A DNA stretch of 64,000 nucleotides, from NCBI RefSeq assembly GCF_045290345.1, contig NZ_CP155447.1:7502001-7566000 (forward strand), read 5' to 3'. The stretch comes from Singulisphaera sp045290345 (GTDB lineage Bacteria; Planctomycetota; Planctomycetia; Isosphaerales; Isosphaeraceae). Both the position numbers and the translations under genes were made by a program. This document shows positions 44,202 through 53,271 of the stretch, one piece after another (within the stretch, counting starts at the first letter, position 1; every line of letters starts with the position of its first letter). Below the pieces are notes generated by a model. The model did no database searches, was not told where the DNA came from, and saw only the letters and a program-made list of their open reading frames with translations.

Positions 44202-45197
44202 ATGCGAGATTCTCAGTCTCAGGTACGTCGTTCCGGGCTCCGGGCTCGACGGTTCGTTCTCTTCGTCGGATTGGTGTCGGCCTTGGCGGCCTGGCCCGCC
44301 CAGGCGCAGGACGGCGCCGCGGCGGATCAGGACAAGGCGGTGGCCGACATTCAGAAGCTGGGTGGAAAGGTCGACCGCGACGACAAGGCGCCGGGCAAGC
44401 CGGTGACGAACGTCAGCCTGGCGATCACCAAGGTGAGCGACGCCGACCTGGCCGTTCTCGAGAAGCTCGCCAAGCTCACCCGGCTCTCACTCGTGGGCAC
44501 TCCTGTCACCGACGCGGGCCTCGAGCACCTCAAGGGGCTGACGGAACTGAAAAAACTCTACCTTGTCGATACCAAGGTGACTGACGCCGGCCTCGCGCAC
44601 CTCAAGGGCTTGAAGAACCTGGAAGTGCTCAGCCTGGTCGGAACCCAGGTCGGCGACGCGGGGGTGGACTCGCTGAAGGAGTTGCCGAACCTCCAGACCC
44701 TCTTCCTGTTGGGCTCGAAGGTCACCGACGAGGGAACGAAGAAGGCTGCCGAGGCCTTGCCCAAGACCAAGATCGACCTCGTGGCCAAGATGGCCGAAGA
44801 GGCGGCCCGGAAGCAGGCTGAGGAAGAGAAGAAGGCCGAAGAGATGAAGAAGAAGGCCGATGAAGAGGCCAAGAAGAAGGCGGACGAGGCGAAGAAGGCC
44901 GTCGAGGCCAAGGTGAAGGCCGAGGAAGAGGCCAAGAAGAAGGGTGAGGAGGCGAAGAAAGCCGAAGAGGCCAAGGCGAAAGCCGATCAAGAGGCCAAGG
45001 TGAAGGGTGAGGAGGCGAAGAAGGCCGTTGAGGCCAAGGTGAAGGCCGAGGAAGAGGCCAAGAAGAAGGGCGACGAAGCGAAGAAGGCCGAAGAAGCGAG
45101 CAAGAAGGCCGAAGAAGAGGCGAAGAAGCTCGAAGTGAAGAAGCCCGAAGCAGAAAAGAAGCCTGAAGCGGAAAAGAAGCCCGAAGAGAAGAAATGA
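44202..45197 (+). CDS. Exported leucine-rich-repeat protein with Lys/Glu/Ala tail
   Basis: Protein of 331 residues from the ATG at 44202, spaced seven bases from AAGGAAGG. A signal peptide (about 1-34, ending PAQAQD) is followed by four LRR units of about 24 residues (LTRLSLVGTPVTDAGLEHL, LKKLYLVDTKVTDAGLAHL, LEVLSLVGTQVGDAGV, LQTLFLLGSKVTDEG). From about residue 195 to the end it is almost only Lys, Glu, Ala and Asp, predicted as a long charged single helix or coiled coil, ending in a PEAEKKPE repeat. The LRR part suggests protein binding outside the cytoplasm; the tail could reach through the periplasm. No homologous function known. Confidence 0.8.
   Translation: MRDSQSQVRRSGLRARRFVLFVGLVSALAAWPAQAQDGAAADQDKAVADIQKLGGKVDRDDKAPGKPVTNVSLAITKVSDADLAVLEKLAKLTRLSLVGTPVTDAGLEHLKGLTELKKLYLVDTKVTDAGLAHLKGLKNLEVLSLVGTQVGDAGVDSLKELPNLQTLFLLGSKVTDEGTKKAAEALPKTKIDLVAKMAEEAARKQAEEEKKAEEMKKKADEEAKKKADEAKKAVEAKVKAEEEAKKKGEEAKKAEEAKAKADQEAKVKGEEAKKAVEAKVKAEEEAKKKGDEAKKAEEASKKAEEEAKKLEVKKPEAEKKPEAEKKPEEKK
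44808..45190 (+). repeat. Low-complexity coding repeat (K/E/A)
   Basis: The 3' part of the LRR gene is built from short GAA/GAG/AAG/GCC codon blocks. A block around 44908-44941 (AAGGTGAAGGCCGAGGAAG then AGGCCAAGAAGAAGG) recurs at 45034-45067. Such arrays are prone to length change by slippage or recombination between copies. Confidence 0.7.
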
Positions 45198-45314
45198 CCC
45201 GTCGGCCCCGGTTCCCCTGCCGTGTCCGGTTCAGACCGACGGAAGGGGAACCGAGCCGATGCGGCTTCGAAGTCGTGGCCCCGCGGTTCCTCGCCCGTGG
45301 AGTGGTCGTCCGCC

Positions 45315-45656
45315 ATGACACAGTTGCTGGATTTTCTGGTCTTCCGGTCCTGGTGGCGATATCGGCCTGAAGACAGCCCCTGGGTCTTCGGGCCGTACCA
45401 TTTTTTCAACCTGTTCGAGGGATGCGTCTGGTTCGTCTTCGCGGGCCTGGTCATCCGTCGCTCGATGGCCGGGCCCCGCCTGGTTCTCGAGCGATGGTAT
45501 GCCCTGGCCTTCTTGACCTTCGGACTGTCCGACTTCCGCGAGGCCTACGCTCTCGACTCGTGGCTGATCTGGCTAAAACTTGGCAATTTGATCGTCTTGA
45601 TGAGGCTTCGGGCCGCTGTCATCGGGCGTCACTATCCTGAGAGCAGACTCTACTGA
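45315..45656 (+). CDS. Small membrane protein of unknown function
   Basis: Protein of 113 residues from the ATG at 45315. Two hydrophobic segments are seen (HFFNLFEGCVWFVFAGLVI and WYALAFLTFGLSDF, the second interrupted) with a third weaker one near residue 85. It is rich in Trp, Phe and Tyr. It ends 28 bases before the MtfA-like gene on the same strand and is probably part of that cluster. No family recognised. Confidence 0.65.
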   Translation: MTQLLDFLVFRSWWRYRPEDSPWVFGPYHFFNLFEGCVWFVFAGLVIRRSMAGPRLVLERWYALAFLTFGLSDFREAYALDSWLIWLKLGNLIVLMRLRAAVIGRHYPESRLY

Positions 45657-45684
45657 TTCGCTGATGTGCGGCCAGGAGATGCGG

Positions 45685-46497
45685 ATGTTCGCTTTCTTCA
45701 AGCAAAAAAAGCGTGAGCAACTGCGCGAGATGCTCTTGCCGGCCGATTGGCTCGAGATCATCGCTCGCAATGTGCCGCTCTATCGGAGGCTGCCCGAGCC
45801 AGACCGACGAGAGCTGCATGGGCATGTGCAGGTCTTTCTGAGTGAAAAGCATTTCGAGGGCTGCGGCGGCCTCGAAATGACCGATGAAATCAGGCTCACG
45901 ATCGCCGCGCAGGCCTGCCTCCTCCTGCTCCATCGTGAGACGGACTACTACAAGCGACTGATCACGATCCTGGTCTATCCCCGCGCCTACGTGGCCAAAG
46001 GGGTCGAGTCGCTGGGCGGCGGGGTCGTCCTTGAAGGCTCCCAAGCTCGACTGGGGGAAGCCTGGACGGAAGGGGTCGTGGTCCTCTCCTGGGATGATGT
46101 GCTGAGGGGGGCGGCCGACATTCGGGACGGACAGAATGTCGTGCTCCACGAGTTCGCGCACCAGCTCGATCAGGAAGACGGCCTGGCCAACGGCGCCCCG
46201 ATCCTCGAGCGTCGTAGCTCTTACGTCGCCTGGGCTCGAGTCCTCATGGACGAATATGAGCAGCTTCGCGAGGACGAGACGCAACAGCGCAGGACGGTCC
46301 TCGATACGTATGGTGCGACCAATCCGGCCGAATTCTTCGCGGTTGCCACCGAGTGCTTCTTCGAGAAGCCGACTCAACTCAGGAAAAAACATCCTGCGCT
46401 CTACGCCGAATTGAAGTCGTATTACCGACAGGATCCCGAGCAACTACTCGCGGCCGCCGAGTCCCCATGCCTCTTTCCTGGGCAGGAGGTTTCATGA
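45685..46497 (+). CDS. mtfA: MtfA-type zinc peptidase (family M90)
   Basis: Protein of 270 residues from the ATG at 45685, six bases after AGGAG; an ATG at 45664 would add seven residues. The zinc-binding HEFAHQLDQEDG carries two His ligands (155 and 159) and the catalytic Glu 156. LPEPDRRELHGHVQVFLSEK, IAAQACLLLL and GATNPAEFFAVATECFFEKP are typical of the family, where a downstream Glu completes the site. In E. coli MtfA binds the repressor Mlc and acts as a peptidase; no Mlc partner is seen here. Its last four bases overlap the start of tspO. Confidence 0.9.
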   Translation: MFAFFKQKKREQLREMLLPADWLEIIARNVPLYRRLPEPDRRELHGHVQVFLSEKHFEGCGGLEMTDEIRLTIAAQACLLLLHRETDYYKRLITILVYPRAYVAKGVESLGGGVVLEGSQARLGEAWTEGVVVLSWDDVLRGAADIRDGQNVVLHEFAHQLDQEDGLANGAPILERRSSYVAWARVLMDEYEQLREDETQQRRTVLDTYGATNPAEFFAVATECFFEKPTQLRKKHPALYAELKSYYRQDPEQLLAAAESPCLFPGQEVS

Positions 46498-46985
46498 AGG
46501 ACCAGATTCGCAAGGATTTGATTGGGCTCGTTGCCTTCGTCCTCTTTTGTTTTGCTGCCGCCGGGATCGGCTGGATCTGGACCAACGCAGGTCTGACCGT
46601 CTGGTATCCCACGTTGAAGAAGCCGGGGTGGACTCCTCCCAACCGTGTTTTCGGCCCGGTCTGGTCGATCCTCTACCTGACCATGGCCATCGCCGGTTGG
46701 CTGGTCTGGCGCCGGCGCGATCGCAACGATGGGAATGTGAAGTTGGCGTTGCTCCTTTTTGCCGTCCAACTCGGACTCAATGCCATCTGGTCGTATCTCT
46801 TCTTCACGCTCCGCAATCCGGGCATCGCGTTCGCCGAGATCACGTTACTCTGGCTGGCGATCTTGGCCACTCTGATGCTGTTCTGGCGAATCAGCAGAGT
46901 GGCCGCGCTCCTGCTGATCCCCTACTGGCTCTGGGTCACTTTCGCCTCGATACTCAATCTGGTCATCTGGGTGATGAACTCCTGA
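46494..46985 (+). CDS. tspO: TspO/MBR family membrane protein
   Basis: Protein of 163 residues whose ATG overlaps the stop of the preceding gene (ATGA), so translation is likely coupled. Five membrane helices are visible. The TspO signature WYPTLKKPGWTPPNRVFGPVW is present at about 34-54, followed by ILYLTMAIAGWLVW, LNAIWSYLFFTLRNP and LLIPYWLWVTFASILN. TspO proteins bind porphyrins and are linked to stress and tetrapyrrole control. The pairing with an MtfA-type peptidase is worth noting. Confidence 0.95.
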   Translation: MKDQIRKDLIGLVAFVLFCFAAAGIGWIWTNAGLTVWYPTLKKPGWTPPNRVFGPVWSILYLTMAIAGWLVWRRRDRNDGNVKLALLLFAVQLGLNAIWSYLFFTLRNPGIAFAEITLLWLAILATLMLFWRISRVAALLLIPYWLWVTFASILNLVIWVMNS

Positions 46986-47480
46986 TTTCCATTTCCCAGG
47001 ACGCTTCGATTGGTTAGCGGAACGGGGCCTCTGAGTTTCCCGTCCCGCTCTCCCAGACCTCCTGGCTCTACCCCCCGTATTTTTCGCCTGATCTCTCCAA
47101 AAAGACGGCGAACAGAGCCGCTCCGCGTGCCTTCTTAAAGAATCGCGACTCTCAAAGTCGCGAGTTCGGGGCCACCGTTGGCTGGTTCTCCGACGCGCTG
47201 AACGTCATCCCAAAGAAGTGCGTTCTCACCGATCAAGGCGGACTTCCGTGTGCTTAGTAGGCGGGTCGAACGCCGTTTTTTGGCGACGGTTGATCGGGTC
47301 TCATCAACTCCGCCGGACAAGCTGGAAAAACATGGCCTATCATGGAGTGTGCCGAGCGTTCAGAGGTCATCGGGCGCGACCAGACCGCCCGAGTCTCCTC
47401 CCGCTCGTCACTCACCGCCTAGGGCACACCGTACATACCGCCATTGATCTCGATTTTCAGCCGTCCTGGGGAGAGTCACC
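46986..47480. other. Intergenic, no gene seen
   Basis: About 495 bases. It contains a hairpin with arms TCGCGACT and AGTCGCGA (47143-47163) and no T tract. Short frames on both strands are unsupported. CTGGGGAG at 47467-47474 could serve the next gene. Confidence 0.5.
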
Positions 47481-47846
47481 TTGCGTTTCCGACTTGATGG
47501 CGAAGGTAATACCTGGCTCCCAAACGTGCCTTCCGCGAGGCCGGTCCGGGAGATCCTGACCCACAAGCAGCGGGTCGAATTTCTCAAACTTCTGCACGAC
47601 GGTCTGGGCTGCACCATGGCCTGTGCCCGGCTCGGAATCGGCGTTCGGGAAATGAAGCGAGCGCTCGCGGCCAGTGCGGGCTTCCGCCGAGCGGTCGAGC
47701 AGATCGAACTGGTTCGTGCTGAACGGATGTTTGCGTTATTGTATGACGCTGCATTAAATGGCGACATGAAGGCCGCACAGTTTCTTCTGGCCCGCCACGA
47801 TCGTCAGGTCGAACGGCGAAAAGCCCGGCGCGACGCGTCGTCCTGA
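47481..47846 (+). CDS. Small helix-turn-helix-like protein, TTG start
   Basis: Protein of 121 residues starting at a TTG (47481) after CTGGGGAG. Helices 28-60 (ILTHKQRVEFLKLLHDGLGC, then MACARLGIGVREMKRAL) look like a helix-turn-helix that recognises DNA, similar in shape to small terminase or transposase-associated HTH proteins. The C-terminal helices (ALLYDAALNGDMKAAQFLL) resemble an ankyrin- or TPR-like pair, and the last 12 residues are basic. No operon partner. Family not recognised. Confidence 0.6.
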   Translation: MRFRLDGEGNTWLPNVPSARPVREILTHKQRVEFLKLLHDGLGCTMACARLGIGVREMKRALAASAGFRRAVEQIELVRAERMFALLYDAALNGDMKAAQFLLARHDRQVERRKARRDASS

Positions 47847-48038
47847 TCGGCCCAAGATGGAATCGAACTGAGCGGAACCACACGGCGCGGCTTGCATTGC
47901 ACCGCACTGCGGAACGCCTCCCACTTCCGAAGGATTAGGCTCAACGATCGCAGTCTTCGCAGTCGCAACGACCGCATGGCCGTTGGTGGCTGTTTCGTCG
48001 TCATTGGCTGTCGGCCACTCTTCCAGGGCCGAAGCCAG

Positions 48039-48764
48039 TCACCGAGTGCCGCGTGAGACTCGACACGGCCGGCTTTGAACCCCCTTCAAGAAGGCCGCCG
48101 CCGTTGGGTCGACCGAATGCCACGGGGCGATGACCCGAAACATGAACTGGAAATGAGCCAGGCTTCCCGCCACCACGAAAACGTGGAAGACCTCGTGCGC
48201 GCCGACGACCCCTGGCCAGAGGGCCGGCCAACCGACCACGTTGATGATCGCGCCCACGGTGTAGAAGGCACCACCGAGAACCAGCGGGCGGAGCAGCCGG
48301 AAGGTCAGTTTTCGGGTGAGTTCGATGTAGCAGAGGATGGATCCCCAACCCATCATCAGATAGAGCCCGGTCGGCAACCACTTCGGTAGGTTGGCGCATG
48401 CAAGGTGGAGCGTGATTCCGAGGATTGCCGACAGCCAGGCGAACACCAGGGTGGCGAATCGCCAGCGGCCCTGCATCAGGGTCCAGGCGATCGGGGTATA
48501 CGTCCCCGCGATGAGCAGGTAGATCCCGATGTGGTCAAAGAGCAGATAGGACGAGAGCGCCTCGGACTCTCCATGAACGCCGTGGTAGAGCGTGCTGGCC
48601 GTTGCACACAAGGCAAGGCAAATCGTATATCCCAGCAGGATGAACTGTCTCGAACGATGGCCGGTCGCACGTAGCCAGAGCAGGATCGATCCAGGAACGG
48701 CCAACAGCAGCCATGCCCCATGGCTCCAGGCACTGACCGGTTCGCGTAAGTCGAAGAAATTCAT
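48039..48764 (-). CDS. Hemolysin III/PAQR family membrane protein
   Basis: Protein of 241 residues with seven hydrophobic helices. The family's metal-binding points are visible: STLYHGV (His on helix 2), FDHIGIYLLIAGTYTP, and GAHEVFHVFVVAGSLAHF (two His near the C-terminus). This is the PAQR/YqfA/hemolysin III group, which in eukaryotes includes adiponectin receptors and ceramidases. The bacterial role is not established and the haemolysin name should not be taken literally. The tail after PWHSVDP is basic and poorly conserved in style. Single gene. Confidence 0.9.
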   Translation of the reverse strand: MNFFDLREPVSAWSHGAWLLLAVPGSILLWLRATGHRSRQFILLGYTICLALCATASTLYHGVHGESEALSSYLLFDHIGIYLLIAGTYTPIAWTLMQGRWRFATLVFAWLSAILGITLHLACANLPKWLPTGLYLMMGWGSILCYIELTRKLTFRLLRPLVLGGAFYTVGAIINVVGWPALWPGVVGAHEVFHVFVVAGSLAHFQFMFRVIAPWHSVDPTAAAFLKGVQSRPCRVSRGTR

Positions 48765-49274
48765 GCGATCGTTTCATCCGAAGGGGAGTCGATCTGAAAT
48801 CAGGATTCCCACTCGCCTTTCTGCGCCCTTCGCCGCGGCGATCGAGGTTCCCGCGGACTCTCGCTCGCCCCTTGTTTTTTTGCTTTTCAACTGGCCGAGC
48901 GACGATACACTTCCCCTTCATTCATTCTAGAACGTGTCTGAACCGTGACTCGATCGAGTAAACTTGACTCGGCCCTCCGGGAGTTCGAACCTCAGGGGAC
49001 CGGGTTGATCCCGCAAGGCCGTGCCTCGCCCCCTATCCTGAAGGCAAATCCGATTCCTTTCGGGGGCCCTTTTACCCGAGGGGCCCGCAGGGCGTTGGCT
49101 CGCTCGAGCCCGAACTCCGATCCGCTACTGAGGTCGGATATCGATCTGGTCGGCTGGGATCGCACCTGGCCTTGAACGAATCGTCTGTTTGGCCGATGAG
49201 AGTTCAGGAGAGAGTCTCAGGAATCTTGCGGAAGCGGGAGAGAGTAGCGGCTGGTCTCAAACCGAGGAATGTCG
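48765..49274. other. Divergent intergenic region
   Basis: About 510 bases between the PAQR gene and the OsmC gene. A GAGTTCGAACCTC segment near 48979 resembles a tRNA T-arm, but no cloverleaf can be built on either strand. No gene seen. GAGG at 49264-49267 is the OsmC ribosome site. Confidence 0.5.
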
Positions 49275-49793
49275 ATGGATGCCAAAGAGCTGCGCGCCGT
49301 GCAGGCGCCGTTGAAAGCCCGATATCGTGACGATCCCTCCGCGGCGCTGGTCACTTTGAACGCCCGGGGAACTCTGGATGGGGCTGGTCTCACGTGTCGG
49401 CTGGACAGTGCTCGGGGGCTTGTCGAGTCTGGTTTGCACCCGGCGACCGGTGGCGATGGGCTGGCGCTCTGCTCGGGCGACATGCTGCTGGAGTCGCTCG
49501 TCGCCTGCGCCGGGGTGACTCTGCGTGCGGTGGCCACCGCCCTGGAGTTGACTCTCCGCGGCGGCACCGTGAGCGCCCAGGGCGATCTCGACTTTCGTGG
49601 CACCCTTGCTGTCGATAAACAGGTGGCTGTCGGTTTCAAGGAGATCCGACTTCAGTTTGACCTCGACACCGACGCGTCGGCGGAGCAGTTGGATACGCTC
49701 TTGAAGCTGACCGAACGCTATTGTGTGGTCTACCAAACGCTGAAGAACTCGCCCGCCATGACCGTCTCCCACCGCCGCGCCCTGATCGACTGA
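49275..49793 (+). CDS. OsmC family protein
   Basis: Protein of 172 residues from the ATG at 49275, chosen because GAGG is seven bases upstream; an ATG at 49269 is too close. OsmC-fold features include HPATGGDGLALCSGDMLLESL, with one redox Cys, and LVACAGVTLRAVATALEL with the second Cys on the long helix. These two cysteines reduce organic hydroperoxides in characterised members. The C-terminus YCVVYQTLKNSP keeps the family's usual third Cys position. Cytoplasmic. Stands alone upstream of the c-di-GMP gene. Confidence 0.88.
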   Translation: MDAKELRAVQAPLKARYRDDPSAALVTLNARGTLDGAGLTCRLDSARGLVESGLHPATGGDGLALCSGDMLLESLVACAGVTLRAVATALELTLRGGTVSAQGDLDFRGTLAVDKQVAVGFKEIRLQFDLDTDASAEQLDTLLKLTERYCVVYQTLKNSPAMTVSHRRALID

Positions 49794-50146
49794 CGATCCA
49801 CCTGGCAGGATTACCACCAAACCTTGAGGGCTGGCCTCGATCCTGTCCTATGGTGTTTGTGTCGCGAGCACTTCGGAATGGATGAAGGGCGATCAGTTCT
49901 GGCTCCTGTCGGACCAGCAATCACACACGAATTTGACAGAGCGCTCTCGTTCTCCTTTGGGGAGTGGGAGTCTCCCCGTCTGCTCCCGAAGGCGAGGCTA
50001 TTGATCGGCGTTGCCCGCATTTCAAGCGGGCTCGGCGGTGTGGTGTGGCGGGGCGATGCCAGGCGATCCAGCCTCGTCGGTCTTTGTATTTTTCGAAAAC
50101 ACGCGGCGACGTTGGGTCGAGGCCACTTCCCCATCGAGAGTGTCTG
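49794..50146. other. Upstream region of the c-di-GMP signalling gene
   Basis: About 350 bases. In-frame codons extend the next gene upstream to 49964, but they lack a domain match. No hairpin or promoter motif assigned. Confidence 0.5.
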
Positions 50147-52507
50147 ATGATGAATGAGAGACGGCTGATCCGCATTCTCGTCGTCGAGGATAGTCCGACC
50201 CAGATTCGAAAACTTCAGATCATTCTGAACGCGCTCGGCTACGAGGTCGAGGTGGCCTGTGACGCGGCCAGTGGGCTCGACCGATTCGGCGAGTCTGACT
50301 TCGACCTCGTTCTCAGCGACGTGATCATGCCGGGCCTCTCGGGATACGACCTCTGCCGCGAAATCAAGAAGACGTCACGCGGTCGTGAGGTCCCGGTGGT
50401 CCTTTTGACCAGCCTCAAAAAGCCGATTGATGTGATTCGCGGGCTCGGGTGTGGCGCTGATAACTACATTGCCAAGCCGTTCCAGGACAAGGATTTCGCG
50501 GGACGGATCCAGGCCATTCTGGCCGCCAAGAGTGCGCGAGCCCTGTCGAGGGGAGAAGTCCACGCCAGCGATGGCGATGACGTCTACTTCATGGGTGACA
50601 AGCTCACGATCAGCTCGAGCAAAGCGCAGATTCTCGATTTTCTCGGTTCGACCTTCGAGGATCTCGTCCACGCACGCCAGCGCGAATTCGAGGGGGCTCT
50701 GGCTCAGGAACGGCAGAACGCGATTGCCGATGCTTATCGGATTCGCGAGGAGCTTGCTCTCAAAGAAAAGGAAACGTTGCGGCAGTCGCATCAGTTCCTC
50801 CAATCCACGCTCGACGCGCTGACCAGCGGGGTGGCGATCCTCGACGCGTCAGGGACCATCCTGGCCGTGAACACGGCATGGCACCGATTCGGGAGTGAAG
50901 TGCTGATGGCCGGGATGGCCGGCGATGTCGGCACGAATTACCTCAATGTCTGCCGGTCTGCCTCGTGGGAGCACGCGAAAGAATGGGCGGCCATTGCCGC
51001 TGGCTTCCGTGCGGTCGTCTCACTGCGACGCGACGAATATTCCCAAGAATACCGTTGCCACTCCGCCGGCAAGCCACGTTGGTTCAGCATCCGCATGACC
51101 CGGTTCGGCGACTCGGCCCCGATCCATGTGGTCGTGGCGCTTGAGGATATCACCCAGCGGAAGGCGGCCGAGGAGCAACTGCTCCACGAGGCTTACCACG
51201 ACTCCCTGACCGGCCTGCCGAACCGGACCTTGTTTAGTGACCGGCTCCAGCAGGCGGCCGCGCGGTCGAAACGAACGGCGTCGGCCCTCTTCGCCGTTCT
51301 TTTCCTTGACCTCGACGGCTTCAAAATCGTCAACGACAGCCTGGGACACATGGTCGGCGATCAGTTGCTCGTGATGATCGGTCAGAGACTGAGCCATGGT
51401 GTGCGCGAGGTCGATACGGTGGCGCGGCTCGGAGGAGACGAATTCGCCGTCCTGATGAACGACCTCGGCGCGGACAGTGACGCCGTCAGACTCGCGGAGC
51501 GGATTCAGGAGAGTCTCGCGGCCCCCTTCACCCTGGGGACGCACGAGATATTCACCAGTGCGAGTATTGGGATCGCCCTGAGTAGCTCGGACTATGAGCA
51601 GCCGACCGAGCTCCTTCGCGACGCGGACACGGCCATGTATCGTGCCAAGGCGGTGGGCAAGGCCCATCACGTCGTCTTTGATAAAGGAATGCATACGCGA
51701 GTTATGGCTCGCTTGAGGCTGGAGACCGACCTCCGCCGCGCTATCGAGAGGAACGAGTTCTACCTTGAGTATCAACCGATCGTTTTACTCGAGTCGGGCC
51801 GGGTTACTGGCTTTGAAGCGCTGATCCGCTGGAATCACCCTGAGCGCGGGCTGGTCTCACCCGGGGAGTTTATTCCGGCGGCCGAGGAGTCTGGGTTAGT
51901 CGTCCCGCTCGACCTCTGGGTGCTTCGCGAGGGCTGCCGCCAGATGAGCACCTGGCGAGCCAAGTTTCGCCCCGACGGCCCCTGGTCGATCAGCGTCAAC
52001 CTGTCGGGCAGGCACTTCACCGAGCCCGGGCTGATCGACCAGATCGACCAGATCCTTCAGGAGACCGAACTCGACGGGCGATGGCTGCGGCTGGAGATCA
52101 CCGAGAGCGCGATCATGGAGCATACGGAGTCGGCCATTGCGATGATCCGGCAGATCAGGGAGCGCGGAGTCGGCTTGAGCATGGACGACTTCGGCACGGG
52201 GTACTCGTCCCTGAGCTACCTTCATAAATTTGCCTTCGATATCTTGAAAATCGATCGCTCTTTCGTCAGCAGGATTGGACCCCACGGCAAGCACTCGGAG
52301 ATCGTGGCAACGATCGTGACGCTGGCCCACAGCCTGGGGATGAAGGTGGTTGCCGAGGGGGTCGAAACTCGGGAACAGAGTGAGTACCTTCGCGCTCTGA
52401 GCTGCCAGTACGGTCAGGGCTATTATTTCTCCAAGCCGGTCCGATTCGAGGTGGCTGAGGCGATCCTCGAAAGGCAAGTGGCGCTCGACTCGTGCGCTTT
52501 GCCCTGA
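50147..52507 (+). CDS. REC-PAS-GGDEF-EAL cyclic-di-GMP protein
   Basis: Protein of 786 residues from the ATG at 50147. REC domain 8-125 has VVEDSPTQIRKLQ, acceptor Asp 58 in LSDVIMPGLSGYD and KPF; a coiled segment follows; then PAS (about 220-340) ending VALEDITQRKAAEEQ. GGDEF domain 350-510 has the intact RLGGDEFAVL (Gly 429) for diguanylate cyclase activity. EAL domain 530-780 has EALIRWNHP (Glu 557), NLSGRHF, EITESAIMEH, DDFGTGYSSLSYLHKF, KIDRSFV and AEGVET, so phosphodiesterase activity also appears intact. Which activity dominates cannot be told. It precedes the chemosensory cluster by 188 bases and may be regulated by CheA-type phosphotransfer. No membrane helix. Confidence 0.95.
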   Translation: MMNERRLIRILVVEDSPTQIRKLQIILNALGYEVEVACDAASGLDRFGESDFDLVLSDVIMPGLSGYDLCREIKKTSRGREVPVVLLTSLKKPIDVIRGLGCGADNYIAKPFQDKDFAGRIQAILAAKSARALSRGEVHASDGDDVYFMGDKLTISSSKAQILDFLGSTFEDLVHARQREFEGALAQERQNAIADAYRIREELALKEKETLRQSHQFLQSTLDALTSGVAILDASGTILAVNTAWHRFGSEVLMAGMAGDVGTNYLNVCRSASWEHAKEWAAIAAGFRAVVSLRRDEYSQEYRCHSAGKPRWFSIRMTRFGDSAPIHVVVALEDITQRKAAEEQLLHEAYHDSLTGLPNRTLFSDRLQQAAARSKRTASALFAVLFLDLDGFKIVNDSLGHMVGDQLLVMIGQRLSHGVREVDTVARLGGDEFAVLMNDLGADSDAVRLAERIQESLAAPFTLGTHEIFTSASIGIALSSSDYEQPTELLRDADTAMYRAKAVGKAHHVVFDKGMHTRVMARLRLETDLRRAIERNEFYLEYQPIVLLESGRVTGFEALIRWNHPERGLVSPGEFIPAAEESGLVVPLDLWVLREGCRQMSTWRAKFRPDGPWSISVNLSGRHFTEPGLIDQIDQILQETELDGRWLRLEITESAIMEHTESAIAMIRQIRERGVGLSMDDFGTGYSSLSYLHKFAFDILKIDRSFVSRIGPHGKHSEIVATIVTLAHSLGMKVVAEGVETREQSEYLRALSCQYGQGYYFSKPVRFEVAEAILERQVALDSCALP

Positions 52508-52695
52508 GCACCGGCCACTTACCCCGACTTAGGTCGATGAACAACGGCGAAGCCATCCCACGCGGGGCCGGCCGGCTTGAGCCGAGTCGCCGACGGATGT
52601 CGGGATTTGGCCAGCTCCGTTCGAAAGCTTGACCTAGGGTTTATCAGAATCAACACCTCAACACCTTGTGCCCAACCACCAGGGAGGAAGTTTCG

Positions 52696-53196
52696 TTGCG
52701 CGGGGCAGCCATCCACAACGAGCCGGGGAGCGGGGATCCGTTGCTGAGAGCGATCGCCGAGCTGCGCGACCAGATCGATCGCTTGATCGACGAGCAGCAG
52801 GTGGCTCTCGAGGGATTCGCAAGCGGGCTTGATGGGGATTGGGGAGCGGTCGATCGGTCGGTTCTCGCAGCGGAGGAGGCTTCGGACGCCTTGCTCTCCA
52901 CGCACCAAGTCTCAGCCCCTCGGGTTGTTGTGGAAAACCATGTTCCCGCGGTTCGGGCGTCCGAGCCCACTCCGAAATGGGAACGACTGGCGAGGCCGGA
53001 GGTTTCGAACCCAGTTGACGAGCCTTCGGCCATGTCCTCGACCTCCAGCCCCATCTCGGCGGCCCCTCGCGAACCTGGGGCCGAAGTTCGATCGGACGAC
53101 CCCAAGGAGCGACTCGACGCCCTGGTCAAACACTTCGACCGGATGCTGCGGCGGTCGGGAACCCCACCGGCCGGAGCGAGCGGACCCCCCTCATGA
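52696..53196 (+). CDS. Small helical protein heading the chemosensory cluster, TTG start
   Basis: Protein of 166 residues from a TTG at 52696, five bases after AGGGAGGAAG, an almost perfect ribosome site; the in-frame TTG at 52666 has none. Residues 14-40 form a helix (LLRAIAELRDQIDRLIDEQQ), the middle is Pro/Ser/Glu-rich and disordered, and the end has another short helix (RLDALVKHFDRMLRRSG). It has no enzyme motif. Its position directly before cheW suggests an accessory or adaptor protein of the chemosensory complex. Family not recognised. Confidence 0.65.
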   Translation: MRGAAIHNEPGSGDPLLRAIAELRDQIDRLIDEQQVALEGFASGLDGDWGAVDRSVLAAEEASDALLSTHQVSAPRVVVENHVPAVRASEPTPKWERLARPEVSNPVDEPSAMSSTSSPISAAPREPGAEVRSDDPKERLDALVKHFDRMLRRSGTPPAGASGPPS

Positions 53197-53271
53197 TCCG
53201 CCCCTCATTTCTTGGCACGCAGGACGAGACTCCGCATCCTCTCTAGTATTCGCGTCAAGGAGTTCAGGCCC

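Noticed and set aside
44808..45190. CRISPR or tandem repeat array
   Set aside because: The periodicity is codon-based within an open frame and there are no regular spacers.
48039..48764. Reading the PAQR protein as a haemolysin or virulence factor
   Set aside because: The hemolysin III name is historical; the sequence shows only a seven-helix PAQR membrane protein.
48970..49010. tRNA T-arm-like GAGTTCGAACCTC
   Set aside because: No acceptor, D or anticodon stem can be formed around it on either strand.
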